Shown piece after piece: positions 23,259 through 37,076 of a DNA stretch of 64,000 nucleotides. This stretch comes from Adineta vaga (Eukaryota > Rotifera): the NCBI GenBank assembly GCA_021613535.1, contig CP075492.1, positions 12,214,001-12,278,000 on the forward strand, given 5' to 3'. Under the pieces are notes generated by a model. That model searched no databases and had not been told where the DNA came from. It saw nothing but the letters and a program-made list of their open reading frames with translations. Each line of letters starts with the position of its first letter. Position 1 is the first letter of the stretch. Position numbers and translations under genes: made by a program.

Positions 23259-26200
23259 TGTTGACGGGCACTATTTCACAGGAATTTTTGATGAAAATTG
23301 ACTGTACTAGAAAAAGAAAAACAAGAAATGAATAGCAATAGAAATATATTTGTTCGTCTAATGGAATATTAATATACTGTGAAGAGAGAAAAAAAATATT
23401 ATACTGTTTCATCGTACAGGTGAATGTAAATGGTACTCTCGAACGATCACTTATGCTATATACGCTCACGTATATATATATATATATATATATATGATTA
23501 TTAGGACATTTTTCGGATGAAAGAGAGAAAAAAATCGACGTCACCAAGAATAAAAAGACGCCTATACGTAACCAGCTCATTGACGCCTGCGGAAAATATT
23601 TCTTCTATAAGATAAATATATATATATATATATATATAAAACAAAGTGGATAATAAATCTGTTGAAATTATATTTACTTCTTACAGTGGTGAGAGCGAGT
23701 CTTACGTACATACTAATACTTAAAATTAATTTCAATTGTCGATCAATCTTCTTTTCTCTGTCAAATATGTTAATTTAATAAACTCACCCTAACGCGATCA
23801 TCGACAATCTCCTAACGAAGTTTTAACGTTTTCTGACATGCTCAACTTTGCGTAGTATATTACTTTGATAAACGATTGTTGTAGATGTTAAATGCGCATT
23901 GAATTTCACTTATACCTCGCTTATATGGTACCATAAGATTCCAAACATCTCCTTTTCACCTGGACTCCACACAAAGAAAACTTAACCAAATTTATTACTC
24001 TAACCTTTTTTTCGCTGATTCAGATGATGACGACATTCGTACCTTTTTCTAGAAAGATGTCCTATTAAATCAATTGATCATTCACCTTCTCATTCATCAT
24101 TATAGGTGCATTAGTAAAATATTGCGTGAGTCATGCGATAAAATATGTAATAAGAATTTTGAGATTTTTTTGTTTTGAAAAAGAAATAGTTATCAAAAAC
24201 TATTAATCTTAGTGTATGAATAGAAATTTTGCTGAATCATACAGAGAATATCACTTGATGATATACATCTTATTACTTAAGATTATAAAATGTACTCTCC
24301 CCTTTAAAAACCTGAAGAATGAGTCACATACAATGAAACTTCGCTTTACACGTTAGCTAGTTTGATAAATCTCGATAGAAATGCTTATTCAAATTTAAAA
24401 ATGAATAAATATCTTTATTTTTCATTGATATATAATTCACGAACCTCACATGTAATATACATTAATCAATCAATCAAAGTGTTAATTTTTCACACGTCAT
24501 CTAGTAACATTCGTTCTCTTTTGTACAGAATTGAAACTACGTCAAAAGTATCAAGACAAATTTAGTCAGAATAGAAAGTCGTTTTAAGTTTTCAACACTA
24601 TCTAAGCTTTTCGTTTCATTTTTATAAATATAATTTACAACGCACATTGAATATTTCAAACTATTGGTACAATGCTTTATATTAGATTAATTACCATTTC
24701 TAATAATATCCCTATACATTCTCTTCCTACACATCCAACGCTTTTCCCAATTTATATTATATTCTCCTGAATTACTGTTAAACTAATATTTAACTAATAA
24801 GAACAGTTTCAGTAGGCGTGTTATGATAGATCATGCTAAACTTATCAAACATGTACTTATAGAAAACATTTTATTGATGATTAATTGGACGATATAAACC
24901 ATAGCAGAGTTGTTTTTAAATGACATAAACTGTAAACTGAGACAGTATTTGCGTATAATCATGAATTTTTATTAAACTTACATTTAGCTTTTTTCTGTTG
25001 GATCGATTTTATAACATATTCTTCAAAACAAAAGAATGTATTCAGAAGATGTAATCAAAGAACAATTTTTTGTTGTCTGTCGATAATTAATTCTCATTTT
25101 ATAGTTATCCTAACAATTATTGTTCTACCATACCGTTTAAAGTCACCAATACCAAAAATGATCGGTCTTTTCAAACTGTTTGCACGAAGAAATCGTTGAA
25201 TGTTACTCAGTTGACAGTCTTTGTAGAAAATCTGATGTGAAATCAATTCTCTATATAAATTTTACAGTGTGTTCGTGTAACAGAAGTGTCCTAAATATAT
25301 TTCTTCTAGCGCAAATTCTTTTTTTTCATTTTTATTCAATATTAAAAAAACATTTTGTTACAAATACATAAATGATAAATTAACGAATCGTTTGGTTCAT
25401 TTAATAATATCAGTTTTTTATTGTCACATGCAAGTCATTTCAAATATAACGTTTCCTATTGCTATAGAGCTCTTCAATCGTTTCTATAGCTACTACTGTT
25501 AGAACAATTATATTTTTGAAAATATAATATTTATCGAAAAACAATGATTTAATTGTGTGCTAAACGATAACTCTAAAAATCGAGACCAATTGTTTTCTGA
25601 GAATAAAAATCAAAAGTTTTTTTTTTACTTCATTTTTAATAATTAATAAATGAAAAGAAAGCTCATTTGTTTTCTTTATAAATAGCGTTTTGTATTGTTC
25701 GTTTACGGAAATAATAATTTTCTCGCTATTTATCGTTCATTTCAAATCAAGAAAATAGTCTTTTTTCTTCTTTGAACACAAAACAGATTCCATACTCATT
25801 ACTTTCTTTAAAATCATCGTTTTTCTTTATATTTCTTTGTTTTGAAATCTGTACATATTACCAAAGTAAGACGAACGTCGGTTTTTGATTTTTAATTTCC
25901 TGTAAAATATGACGTAGAGTAAAGTTATTGAGTGAAAAGATATCTACTTTTCAAAAATATTGTAAATCATATGTTGACTCCAACACACGCGATCGGAACG
26001 CGTCAAAGAATCCGCTGAGTTCATATCAATTGGATGTTGGTAAATCAAAAATATTCATCAATCATTTCATCCGTAATCAATTTCTCGTTTAACAATGACT
26101 GAAATCTCTATTGAGTTCATGTTAGTTTTTGCTCATCAATAGTAATATGTTAATAGTAAATTATTCATGTAATATAACATAAATTTCTTTTTCCTGAAAT

Positions 26201-27034
26201 GTATTTCAACTAATTAAGAAAAGAAAGACAATTACATTCATTTCTCGAATGATAATCAACCCTAGAGATGACTATTGAATCATTTTCACAAATTATCAAC
26301 GATGTCAGATGAACATTAAAGCATTAGTTTAAGATAATCTGTAAATTCGATCCAAGATCGTTTAAAATCGAGAAATATATTTTATTCTAGCCTGATTCAT
26401 AATCACTTCTTGGTATTTATTGATGAAATCTAATCCATTTTCCTATTCTATCCGAAGAAATTTGATGCTACTAAGTTTTGTTCTATTCTTTTCTAAGCAC
26501 TCTTTTAACTTGTATATACATAGCTTTTTCTCTATACTTTTGTGTTGTTGTTGTTATTCCATTTCATCTAACGTGATTGAAGTGATGACGACATTACTGA
26601 TGGTTTAGAACAGAGAAATGCATCAGCAATATGAATTTAATACTTCTCAACAGAATTTTCTTAATATTCTTTTTCGAGCGAAGAAAAATCAATTGTATGT
26701 GAAGGTATATCATTACTATTTGATATTGCGCATATAAATAGAGAAGAAAAAAGAATGAGAATGACGTGAACATTTTATGAAGAGAAACTAAGGATGGGAG
26801 AAATAACAGATGTAAAATGTATCGACTCCTTTTTTCTCTATTAGCAACTAAAAAGACAAAGAGAAAAAGAGTCAGAGAGAGAGAGAGAGAAAACTAAGTA
26901 AATTTTGCTGACTGAAATTAGTTTTCTGTTGTAGATACCAACAAACAGAGTATATCGTGCAAGACAATGACAACTGTCAGTGATAAAAACAAGAGACTCT
27001 GAACAACATGCATATATTTTCCTTTCTATCAACT
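23259..27034. other. Gene-poor AT-rich interval
   Basis: Nearly 3.8 kb with no exon chain I can support on either strand. TA dinucleotide runs occur at about 23471-23494 and 23616-23639. The rest is AT-rich sequence with short frames lacking motifs or compatible splice sites. It contains the upstream regions of the peptide precursor (-) and the lectin gene (+). No terminal inverted repeats were noticed by eye. Confidence 0.5.
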
Positions 27035-29618
27035 ATGGCTTTGTTAAAGTTAAAACTTCTTTTCTTTCTTCTAATCATTGAATATCCAATACAAGGTATA
27101 ATTAATCTTCGGATTAAATTCTTCTTTATTCAGTCTTTATTTTTCTTTGTTTTTAGTGACTAGTCAATGTCCACAAGCATTTCCGAATGGTGGTGTTTCG
27201 AGTATTTGTTATTATTATAAAAGAAATACACTTTCATGGTCGGATGCTTATAATCAATGTTTGAGTAAAACAATTGATGGAATATTGATTCAAATATTTT
27301 CAAGTAAACAATTCGATGCATTGAAAGCTGCAGATATTAGCAGCAAAGGTTATTTCTGGTTAGGAGCAAATAATTTTGCATCATGTGAGTAAAACGAACA
27401 ATTAAATTTTATTTTTCTCTTAATGAAACGAGGAAAAACACTTAAAAAGATGCAGTATTAGATCGTGAGTAAGCAATGGTTTCCGACATCAGCGCTCATT
27501 TCTTTTGACTAAAAGGAAACACTTCTTCGGTTGAATGAAAAGTGAAGAAAAATGATTTTTGTCTTTTGAAAAGGGAAGAAAAGAGAGAACACCTACACAT
27601 TGTTATACTTCTAAGTTGAGTTAAAAGGAAAGAGAATGTAAAATTCAATGATGTCTTCACTTGTTTATACTCCATCTAATAACTTTAAGATATGCTCGTT
27701 TTCGTCATATACGGAATATATCAAGTGAATCGAAGAGAAAGAACACATTTTGATAATATCCAGATAGAAGAATTTTGTTTTCTCAAGGTAAATCATTGAA
27801 ATTATTTAGTTCGCGATTCTCGATGGCATTGGCTTGACGGATCAGTTGTCGATGAATCAACTATAACATGGTGTCCCAATAATACCTATGAAACAGCCAT
27901 TGGAGCTTATTGTGCAGCTTATGACAGCGCTTCACAATGTGTCACTAACTTTTATGTAGTACATTATTACCAGCTCCATGTGTTGCAAGTAAATAAAATT
28001 GAATTTGATTTATATGATTTTTCGACTGATCAATTTCTAGCAACAAATGCAGTTAAACTCGAATCACGAAGTTCTTTAAGTGCTCGATTAGTATCAACTG
28101 GTCGTTGTACAAATTCGTATGGAGGTGCTTATGCCAATTGGTGGACATATACATTATTATTACTCAATTGGTTTATCTTATTCTGTTTTATACTTTATTT
28201 AAGTGTTCGTTTTAATATCAGTAAGCGTACGGTTATATTGACAATGATTATTGGAATACTCTCATTTATGATGATTATTGCCTTTGGTATTCTTTGGGGT
28301 GTACAATGTATGTAATTGAAATTTGTTTTATTTTGAAATTATTGTTGTCTTGGTTTTTTAGATCAAGATATTATACAAATTCCATTGATTGTAGTTGCAA
28401 TTGGCTGTGTTGCTAGTTTATTGTTTCTAGTGCATATTTTAATTCTTGTTTGGAATCGTCGAACCGGTAAAAAATGAAGTATTTTTGTTCTCGAAAGTAA
28501 ATCTTGTTTTTATTTAGTACAACGATCGTTGGCATGTGTGATTGTAACAATTATTGCAACAGTAATTGAACTAGGTTTAATGATTGGCATAACTATTTGT
28601 ATTGCTAACTGTTCAGAATATATTTCTTTATCATATACATTGGTTGATAAAGGTAAATAGATTGATCTACTTTATTAATGTTTGATTAATATTTGCATTT
28701 TATTCTAGATATTATCGCTTCGCTCTTAGCTGGAATTATGGCTGCCATCTCGATTGCATTATATACTGGACTTCTCTATCTAATAGGTGAGTGTAATTGT
28801 TTTTTTCTTTAGTAGTCAACCTACTGAGTTTACATATTAAAAGTACTTTTGTTTTGTTTTTGAGTAATGTACTTTTTAAACTAAGAGGAAAAAAATTATA
28901 TTAAGACCTATGTTTGATTGTCAACGATCTTATATCATGTTTTATAGTCGGAAAATCTCTTATAAATTATATTTCCGGAATGAATACATAAGTTGTCATT
29001 TGCTTGAAAAATAATCATAAGCAGTGTTTCTATTATTTACAGTTTACAGTCGATGAGTTAAAATTCTTTCTACAGTAGTTCGAAATAATTAATCAAATCT
29101 ATGCCAAAATTTCATTCATTTTAGGTGATCCAAGTTCCGATCGTGTAATTAGCGTTCGATCTGCTCCAAACGCTTTAGTACCAGGACATATAGCTCAATC
29201 AAATGCTGCTCGTCATTCACAACAGAATAATGGAATCAATCCACGTGGTATTAGTGGACCTCCTAGAAAACACGAACAAATCGATCGAGCAACATCACCT
29301 GTTGATGAGCGAATTCTTGAAGAATTCTATTCTGATCGTCCTAGAGATATGCATCAATATCATTTAGAAGGACGACAATATGTTGTTTATGAAGGAAAAA
29401 CGTTTTCGGACATTGAACCATTACGAAAAGGTAAAAATTAATTATATTTATTTTCATATCATTCCCTATTTATTATTATAGATTTAACTCAAGCAATGTT
29501 ATTACAAGAACGTAATGGTTTACGTGAAACAATTGCTCGTGCAAAAGGTTCTCCACATGCATCAACACTTGTGGAAGAAATTCGTCAAGCAGAGAATCTA
29601 CTCAATCGATTAAAATAG
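27035..29618 (+). CDS. C-type lectin-like domain fused to five membrane spans and a cytoplasmic tail
   Basis: Signal peptide (MALLKLKLLFFLLIIEYPIQ, exon 27035-27095), then a C-type lectin-like domain in exons 27157-27384 and 27810-27988: SICYYYKRNTLSWSDAYNQC, GYFWLGANNF, WHWLDGSVV, TITWCPNN, AYCAAYDSASQC and LLPAPCV. No EPN or QPD triad is visible, so calcium-dependent sugar binding is doubtful. Five hydrophobic helices follow (near 28140, 28230, 28380, 28540 and 28720), then a ~150-aa polar tail with RRHS/TSPVDER-like stretches, ending in EEIRQAENLLNRLK. Odd point: the lectin frame needs one extra base near 27950 to read CSTLLPAPCVAS and then splice at 27989-28040 (52 nt). Without it, only retention of that intron keeps the downstream frame open. 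The multi-span lectin architecture is not one I know by name. Confidence 0.8.
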
Positions 29619-30176
29619 AAAAAAGACATTTAAAGAGATAGACATTCATTTCTCCAACAAAAAAAACTATACACGGGCTTTTGTTCGTTTTCTTCTTCTT
29701 CTTTTTCTTTTTGTCTTCGTATATATATATACATTCGATGAAATAATTTCATTTCTGACGTTTTGGGCTGCCTTTGTTTTTTATTTTTCACATAAACACA
29801 AAAAGAAAAAGAATGATCAACTGTGCGTGTGTTTGGATGTGTATGAATAATGAATCTATATATATATGTATATATATACAACACAAAATGATGTTAAACA
29901 ATACACAAAGAAAGAGAAACAAGTAGAAGGAAAAAGGAAAAAACAATCAGTTTGTTGCCACCTTTGTATTTTTTACAAGAGCAAAAAGAAAAGGAAAAAA
30001 AAATACTTCGGTCAACTTAATCAACAAGCACGAAGAATAGCGCATACATCGAAATATCTTGGAAAATAATAAGATCGAATATGTATGATAGAGAAGGATC
30101 TTGACTTTTTTCCGTAGAGGAAATAAAATATTTACAAGTCAACATACATTCACATAATTGAAGTAAACGAAAGAAA
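29619..30176. other. Convergent 3' region
   Basis: Between the stop codons of the lectin gene (+) and host cell factor (-). AT- and A-rich sequence with a TA run near 29858-29877, consistent with two 3'UTRs. No gene seen. Confidence 0.5.
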
Positions 30177-33100
30177 TTAACCATCAGGTGTACTATTTCC
30201 TGGTAAAGATCGTTGTTTTTTCGTTCCTGTTGTTGAAGAATTTGCATTTGAACCAGTTCGTTTCAAAGAATTATTCGTATTTGAATGATTAGATGAGATT
30301 TGTTGTTGATCTTGTAACCATCGAACTTGCGTTGCCGGTCCATATCCACGTTCATTACGTGCAGCAATACGAAATATAATGGCTGGTTTACTACTCGTAG
30401 TTGTATCAAGATGTGCTTGATGAAGTTGAACAGCATTCACTGAACATTCAGCTGATACACCACCATAAACACGAACAAATGCCATTTGTGATGCTTGCTG
30501 CGATTGAGGACGTGTAGATGTATTATCAGTTGAAGTATTTTTTACTGCTAAATAGACAGCATAACCAGTAATCAATGATGATGCATTTGACGGAGGATCC
30601 CAAGTTAAATGTGCACCACCATCCGGTGTCTAGATAGAAATGACAGTGAAGATGGATGATTGATGAATTTCTTAATTTACTTTTGTAATCTTTATGTTTG
30701 ATGGTGCTGGCGGTGAACCTGGCAAACATGTTTTAAATGCTGCTGCTTCACTCCATGGACCGCGACCACAAGAATTTACAGCAGCAATACGAAGTTTATA
30801 GATCACACCTGGTTCAAGATCAACTTTTTTAACTAGATTATGCACTTGAAGTGAATCAAGATCCTAATAAAGTAAATATATGTCTATGAAATTAAAACAA
30901 AATAATCTATTCCAACGTACATAATTATCAAGATTAATTTTCGATGGAACAACATAATAATGTTTTATGTCAGCGGATGTTGTTTTAAATGTTCCAACTA
31001 AATGCCAACCATCACTATCATCATTGTCAACGGATTTGAAATTATTTGCTACGGTTTGTTGTTGTGTATCAACTTTTGAATTACCATTGAGAGTATCATG
31101 ATTGTCTTTAAAAAAAAGAAATAAAGAAATTTGATATTTTAAGTCATTTATTTATTTATTTACTTATTGATGTTTGTGAAGTTACATTCGTTGGTAACTG
31201 TTGTGATGCTGGACTAGAAGAATTTTGTAATTCTAAAGAAAGACATAGAAATATATGATATTTTCAAATGCCACTAGAAAATATCTATGACAACATGGAG
31301 TGTAATTGCTTTTACAAACTCAATATTACATTTTTATCGCACTTGAACTACTTATTATCAATACTTCCGATAGTCAAGGTTAACAACATCAGTCACATTG
31401 CTTTAAAGCTTATGTCTGTCACTTTTTATATGTGTCTTACCAGATGTGCCGTTTTGTAATGGCTGAAAAAGAAAGCAAAAACGATAATTTCATCATCAAG
31501 TTAACAAAACAATAAACTTACTAGATCATCTACACTTCCATCTAGTTGAGGAAGATTTGGTTCTTGTTGATTATTACCAGTATTTGTTGATGGTGTATTT
31601 GTTTGATCGACATTGGTCATTTGTATAGTAAATTTAGGTTGTTGTCCTCCAGTATTAGAAAATGTATTTTGATTCAAAAATAATACTTGTTGTTGTGATT
31701 GAGGTGTCAATGTCGTTTTTTGTTGTGGGTTCGTAGTTAACAATACTTGTTGCTGAGATTGTTGTCGATTCGATGTTTGTGCAGTAATTGCTTTGATTAC
31801 TAACGGTTGTTGTTGTTTATTTGTATTTAATTGTATAATTTGTTGTTGACCTGTACCTGATCGAACACCAGTACCTGCTGGTGACATTAGACGAACGATT
31901 GTTGTTGGTTGATTAGATGCACCTCGTACAACAGGTGTTAATTGTTGAACACGAACACCAGCAGGCATAACTGTAAGAAGTTGTGGTTGAGATGAATTTG
32001 TCGTAGGTTTTTGATGAAATATTATTGGACGAACAGTATTATTAGCACCGGTTGATGAAGTATTAACAAACTGAAAATTTGATGTTGCTGTTGGTCGAAT
32101 GGCTAAAAAGAAAAGTTTTTATTTATTTATTTTTCTATCTTGTTTTAAATTACGAATTACTTTGCGTAGAATTTAATATTGTTGCTGGTTGATTATATTG
32201 CATAGAAGATGAAACAGATGTTGGTGTAGCTTTTTGGAATAATATTGAAGAATTTTTAGTACTGTTCGAAGGTGATATAGATAAATTCGGTATTGTTTGA
32301 GCGTTAACTGTACTAATTGATGATGATAACGGGGTTTGTGATGATGATAAATGAGCTAATGATAGTAAATCAGATTTCGACGTTGATGAAAGACATGGAT
32401 CGACAACAGCATCTAGATTTGACCAATAAAATAAACATATTCGATTTGAAATTCGATTTACCTGTATCAGAAATTGCAGATACAGATGCACTTGGTGGTT
32501 GTTGTTCTATAGAAAAATAAAGAAATAATTAAAAAAATTCATGTCAGAAAATTTTATCTACCATTTGAAAACGTTGGTATCAATGATGCAAGCACTAAAA
32601 TATATGTACATAGTGAAATGATGATGTAAGGGAAGAAAAAAGAGATCTTTTTTACCTGATTGTGGACTCTTCGATGCAAAAAGTGAAGCAGATATCGATG
32701 ATAATGGAAGGATTGAAGAATTTGATGAGTGAGATGTAGTTGGAAGAATTGATAGTGCTGGTGAAGGTGGCTCTACAGGTGTTTCGATTCTTTGTATTTG
32801 TAAAATGTACGAATCAGCTAGAAGATTTTAGATTTAGAATTTTGCTTGAAATTGATCAGTATACGAAATCTGTTAACATACCGGTCGGTACGGGTGTCCA
32901 TGATATTTCCAAATTACCGATTCCTGCTTTGAGCAATTGCACTTTTTCTGGTTCACTTGGACTAGCTGTTTCCAAACACCATAGATCTTTACAACATACC
33001 TATGAAAATTAACAAAAGATTACTTATAAAAATGAAAAACAGAACTATCTTAATTTTATACTAACTTGATTATTCCATGCCTTTCGATATCCATCTCTTC

Positions 33101-34426
33101 CACTCCAAATATACATTCTCGTATTAACAGTAACTGCACAATGACCAGCACGTGCTCGTGGTACATTATCTTCGAGACATTCTTGTCCAAGTAGTTCCCA
33201 AGAATTTGTTTCTATAAGAAAATAAATCATTGCAAATACATCATTTTGTACGTTTTCCTACCTAAATTGAATGCTGCTAATGTATTAGTACATTTCCATT
33301 CTTTTTCATTTGTATAATGTTCATTTTTATCTGTTGGAACTAATGGAACCCAACCACCGAATATAAACATTCTAGAATTTGCAAAGAATATCAATTTTAT
33401 ATCTATTAAATAGAATGATAAATACATACCGATTACTAATCACAACAGCTGAATGAAGACTACGTGGTTGTGGAGATAAACCACTTGGTGCTAGTTGTGT
33501 CCATTGTGAAAAATCTATTTTGAATAGAAAAAGAAATCTTTCGTCAAAGAACGAATTGAATATCTATTTTGTTTTTTATACCAAGATGGAAACTCCAAAG
33601 ATCACCTAAACGATGACCATTCATTCCACCGTAAACAATTAATTTCGGTCGATTCTCAATTTGACCACGATAGAATACACACGAATGTGATTCACGTTCA
33701 CTTGGTAATGCATTTGTAATTACTGGTTGTTCCCAAGCACAATTATTTCCTTTATATTCAAGTACATAAAGATCATTTAAATATCTAAAATTAAATCATT
33801 GAAGTCAAATTTCTTTGTTGTTCCATTATCATACCGAGGAACATTCTGTTTTGGATCTTTACTATCATTAGCTAGACCACCAAATAAATAAAATTTTCCT
33901 TCTGCAAACGTTAAAGTATGCCCTGAAATATTCAATCAAGAAATAAAGTATAGATATGTATACGCAAATATTGAAAAGATTTTTACCTAGACGAGCACAT
34001 GGTAATGGAGCTGTTCGTGGTGGTCTTGGTTTTAATTTTCTCCATTCCCATTTCAATGGATTTAACTCCCAAAGATCAGCTGAATATTTTCCATATTCAA
34101 TCATTCCACCAAAAACAAGAATTTTTGTTCCATCAGTTGCAAAACCGAATGCAGCACAACCTGTTGGAACATCACCCTTTACTAACGGTTGAAACCATTG
34201 ATTTGTAGCTAGACGAAAGTAAGGTAAAAGCAAAATGAAAAAAAAAGTATTATTCTATCATGTTCTCACCACAATTATAAACATTAAGATCTTCAACAAT
34301 GCCTTCATTACCTCCACCAAATATAATAATTAAATCTTTGACAGCTACTGCTCGATGTCCATGACGTGGTTTGGGATTTTGGCCGATAGTTCCATCGAGC
34401 CGTTTCCAATGTACCTTTGTTGTCAT
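30177..34426 (-). CDS. HCFC1: Host cell factor (HCF) Kelch/fibronectin-III chromatin co-regulator
   Basis: Nuclear scaffold of the HCF-1/HCF-2 family that links transcription factors to histone-modifying complexes and cell-cycle control. The N-terminal exons (34426 down to about 32930) encode a six-blade Kelch propeller: [114 protein letters not shown] and [20 protein letters not shown]. Then come [11 protein letters not shown]...[14 protein letters not shown] (start of a split Fn3), a Ser/Thr/Gln-rich linker about 0.7-1 kb long, and paired C-terminal Fn3 modules ([16 protein letters not shown]) ending near a KKQR basic patch that could act as nuclear signal. I saw no HCF proteolytic repeats of the vertebrate type. 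About a dozen short introns. The start at 34426 fits the conserved N-terminus. Confidence 0.94.
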
Positions 34427-35172
34427 CGCATCGGCATTAATCTAATCCTATTGATCAAAAGTTAAGATACAAAACGACGAATAATGAATGAACAAATATC
34501 AGTTATAGAGACAGAGAGATAGCCACTAGTCAACAGCCATGATGGTAATCAATAGATAGATGCCTCTATAAAGATTTTTTTAATAATGAAATTAATTCTT
34601 TCAGAAATAATTTAAAATTTGACTTATTGAAATAGAAAAAATGATTCATTATTCGTGTGATATGGTAACATAAACTGTTGTTTCTTTTCTACAGATGTCG
34701 TTATCGTCTTTGCTCTTTCTCACTACTATAGGAATATTCCTTGGGTATATTCCACACGGGTTCTAGATTCTTAACTGATATCTTTTGGGATCTTTCCTTT
34801 TTCTTATCTATATATCTATATATCTATATATAATGATGGGTTTCTATTCTATTCAATCATTTATTATTCACATAATAAATAGTAAACCTAAACACAAGAC
34901 GTGACAATTTATAATAAATGAATATACATCTAATGACACACTTATGCATCTTGAGCAACCAATCAATTTTTGATCAATGGAATATGAAGATTGAAGAAGA
35001 TGTAGAGTAGAAATGACGAACATATGCCTTTGGAAAATATACTATTTTGCTCGAGACTAAAACTCATCTATACGAGTATTCTTTTTTTCTGACAAATAAA
35101 TCTTCAAGTGTTATCTTCATAAAATATATTTGAAGTATTTTATTTTATGAGAAATTATAAGAAACTATACAC
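34427..35172. other. Intergenic region upstream of HCF
   Basis: No gene seen. An acceptor-like AGGATTAG lies about 15 bases before the HCF start codon (on the minus strand near 34441), possibly a 5'UTR or trans-splice acceptor. A short TATATC repeat lies near 34808-34830. Confidence 0.45.
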
Positions 35173-36584
35173 TTATTGCCAGTATGTCATGAATGTATAA
35201 GTGCCTGATATCACATGAATTGATATTGTATGTGTCGAGGAATTTTCTGTTAAATTACTTATACCATTCATGTTCTTCAATAATTTGAAATCATTTCTCA
35301 ACCAAATGATTTCGTTATCACATATCAATTTCAAACATTGTCCTTGGTTGATTAAAGGATCAAACGAAATCATAGCATTCATGTTGTTTGGTATCGACAC
35401 TGATAACTTGACGGATTCCTTTGATACTCGTTTCTATTCGATAGTGACTACTTCTGCGTCAACATAATCTAACAGATCAGTACGGTAGGACATACGTGGA
35501 TGAATATGAATTGTATTTAGTGCATTCAAATGAATGCCAGCTAAATAACGATAAAACCATGATCCAATACTATTAAACATATGATGATTTAAAGATGAAT
35601 CAGCTTGATTTGGTAATGTATTCCATTGTTCCCAAGTAGTTGTAGCATTTTGTATATTATTATGAAACATATAACCATAGGATGGATAGGATGTAGATAA
35701 TGCTAATTGTAGAGCTAAATCATGATGTCCTTCTTTTGAAAGAAGAGGATACAAAGCTGCGACACTAACAATACCTCCAGTAAAATAGCCAGTTGTTCTA
35801 ATATTGTTAATCAATGACTCAAGAACAGTCTCACGAAGTGTTGTTGGAACGACATTAGGTAAAGCAAGTGCAAGTATATTTGCTGTTTGACTTCCATCAA
35901 TATAACCATTTATTGTCGTATTGTAGCAAACACGATGAAATTCATCAGATAATTGTTGATATAATTGTGTATATTTTTGAATATTATCAGTTCGATTTAA
36001 AATCTCGCTCATATTAATAAACATATATACATCATGTAAGAAAGCATAGGAAGAAACAAGTGAAGCATTCTTCGGCTGTTGAAATGCTGCCCAATCACCA
36101 TAATTGTAAAACATATGTGCTAAACCTGTTTCCTTATATTTATTTGTTAGACAATCAATCCATGCTTGAATACCAATATAATATTTTTCAATAATTGTCA
36201 CATCGCCCGTGTGTTCATAGAGATACCAAGTAATCATTGCATATGCTGTACCCCAATTTGGATCAGCAGGACTGGTACCTACTGCAAATGGTACTGTATC
36301 ACTGACAGCACCATCAGGAGCTTGATTATCAGCTATCATTGTTAGAAAGTTCAAATAAAAGTTGACATAATCAAAATTATACAGCACTTCATCAATACTA
36401 AGTGCTGCATCACCCATCCACCCACGTCTCTCGTTTCGTTGTGGACAGTCCGTAGGTAACGACATAGAATTACTCAATTGAGACCAAAGTATATTATGTT
36501 GAATTTGATTAAGAATAACACTACTACTAGTAAAATTGCCGATCAATGTTGTTTCAGTATGTGCTAGATGTTTATGCTGTTTTA

Positions 36585-36592
36585 TGTATAAT
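36585..36592. repeat. Target site duplication, left copy (TGTATAAT)
   Basis: Eight bases identical to 37077-37084 on the other side of the hAT-like element. Removing the element and one copy restores a continuous GH78 reading frame at this point. Confidence 0.9.
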
Positions 36593-37076
36593 CATAGGCG
36601 GCGGAGCGTGTAGGCTGAAAAGGCTTGAGCCTCACCTGAATTATAGTTTTAAAGCTCAATATATTTTTAAATGTTTATCTCGAAAAAAGTATGTTGATAT
36701 AGAAATTGATACGATATTTAGTTTTTTATCTATTAAGTTAAAGAAGAATAAAAAGCGGAGATCCTAAAGAAGTATAGTATCGATATTATCATGATTTTCA
36801 ATGACATCTCTTATTTTATTTAGTGAATGTGGTGTATGTGATGGACCAATCATCTTATCATGCGTTCATATGGAATGAAATGAAATGTGGCTATGTTTTG
36901 GTTATGAGTGTCACGTTCATGTTAAGATTATTCGAACGGTTTGAAACAAGCATTGCCTGAACTTTATGAAATAATATGTAAAAGTAATATATGTATCAAT
37001 ATATAACGTTTTTATCTTGACTATTAGCAATATTTCAATGAGCCTCACCTCATTTTAAAACGTTCAGCCGCCCCTG
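36593..37076. mobile_element. Non-autonomous hAT-like transposon (484 bp)
   Basis: Bounded by imperfect terminal inverted repeats: CATAGGCGGCGGAGCG at the left, and at the right CGTTCAGCCGCCCCTG, whose complement is CAGGGGCGGCTGAACG. A GAGCCTCACCT motif occurs near both ends in direct orientation (about 36628 and 37040). The element is flanked by a perfect 8-bp duplication, TGTATAAT. An 8-bp duplication and a CAGGGGCGG-type terminus are typical of hAT elements. It holds no transposase frame, so it would need a transposase in trans. It sits inside the GH78 coding region. Confidence 0.88.

Noticed and set aside
23155-23580. Minus-strand 141-codon frame spanning a TA repeat
   Set aside because: It runs through a microsatellite and overlaps the signal-peptide exon of the precursor gene in another frame.
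36546-36767. Plus-strand frame inside the hAT-like element
   Set aside because: No transposase motif; the element is non-autonomous.
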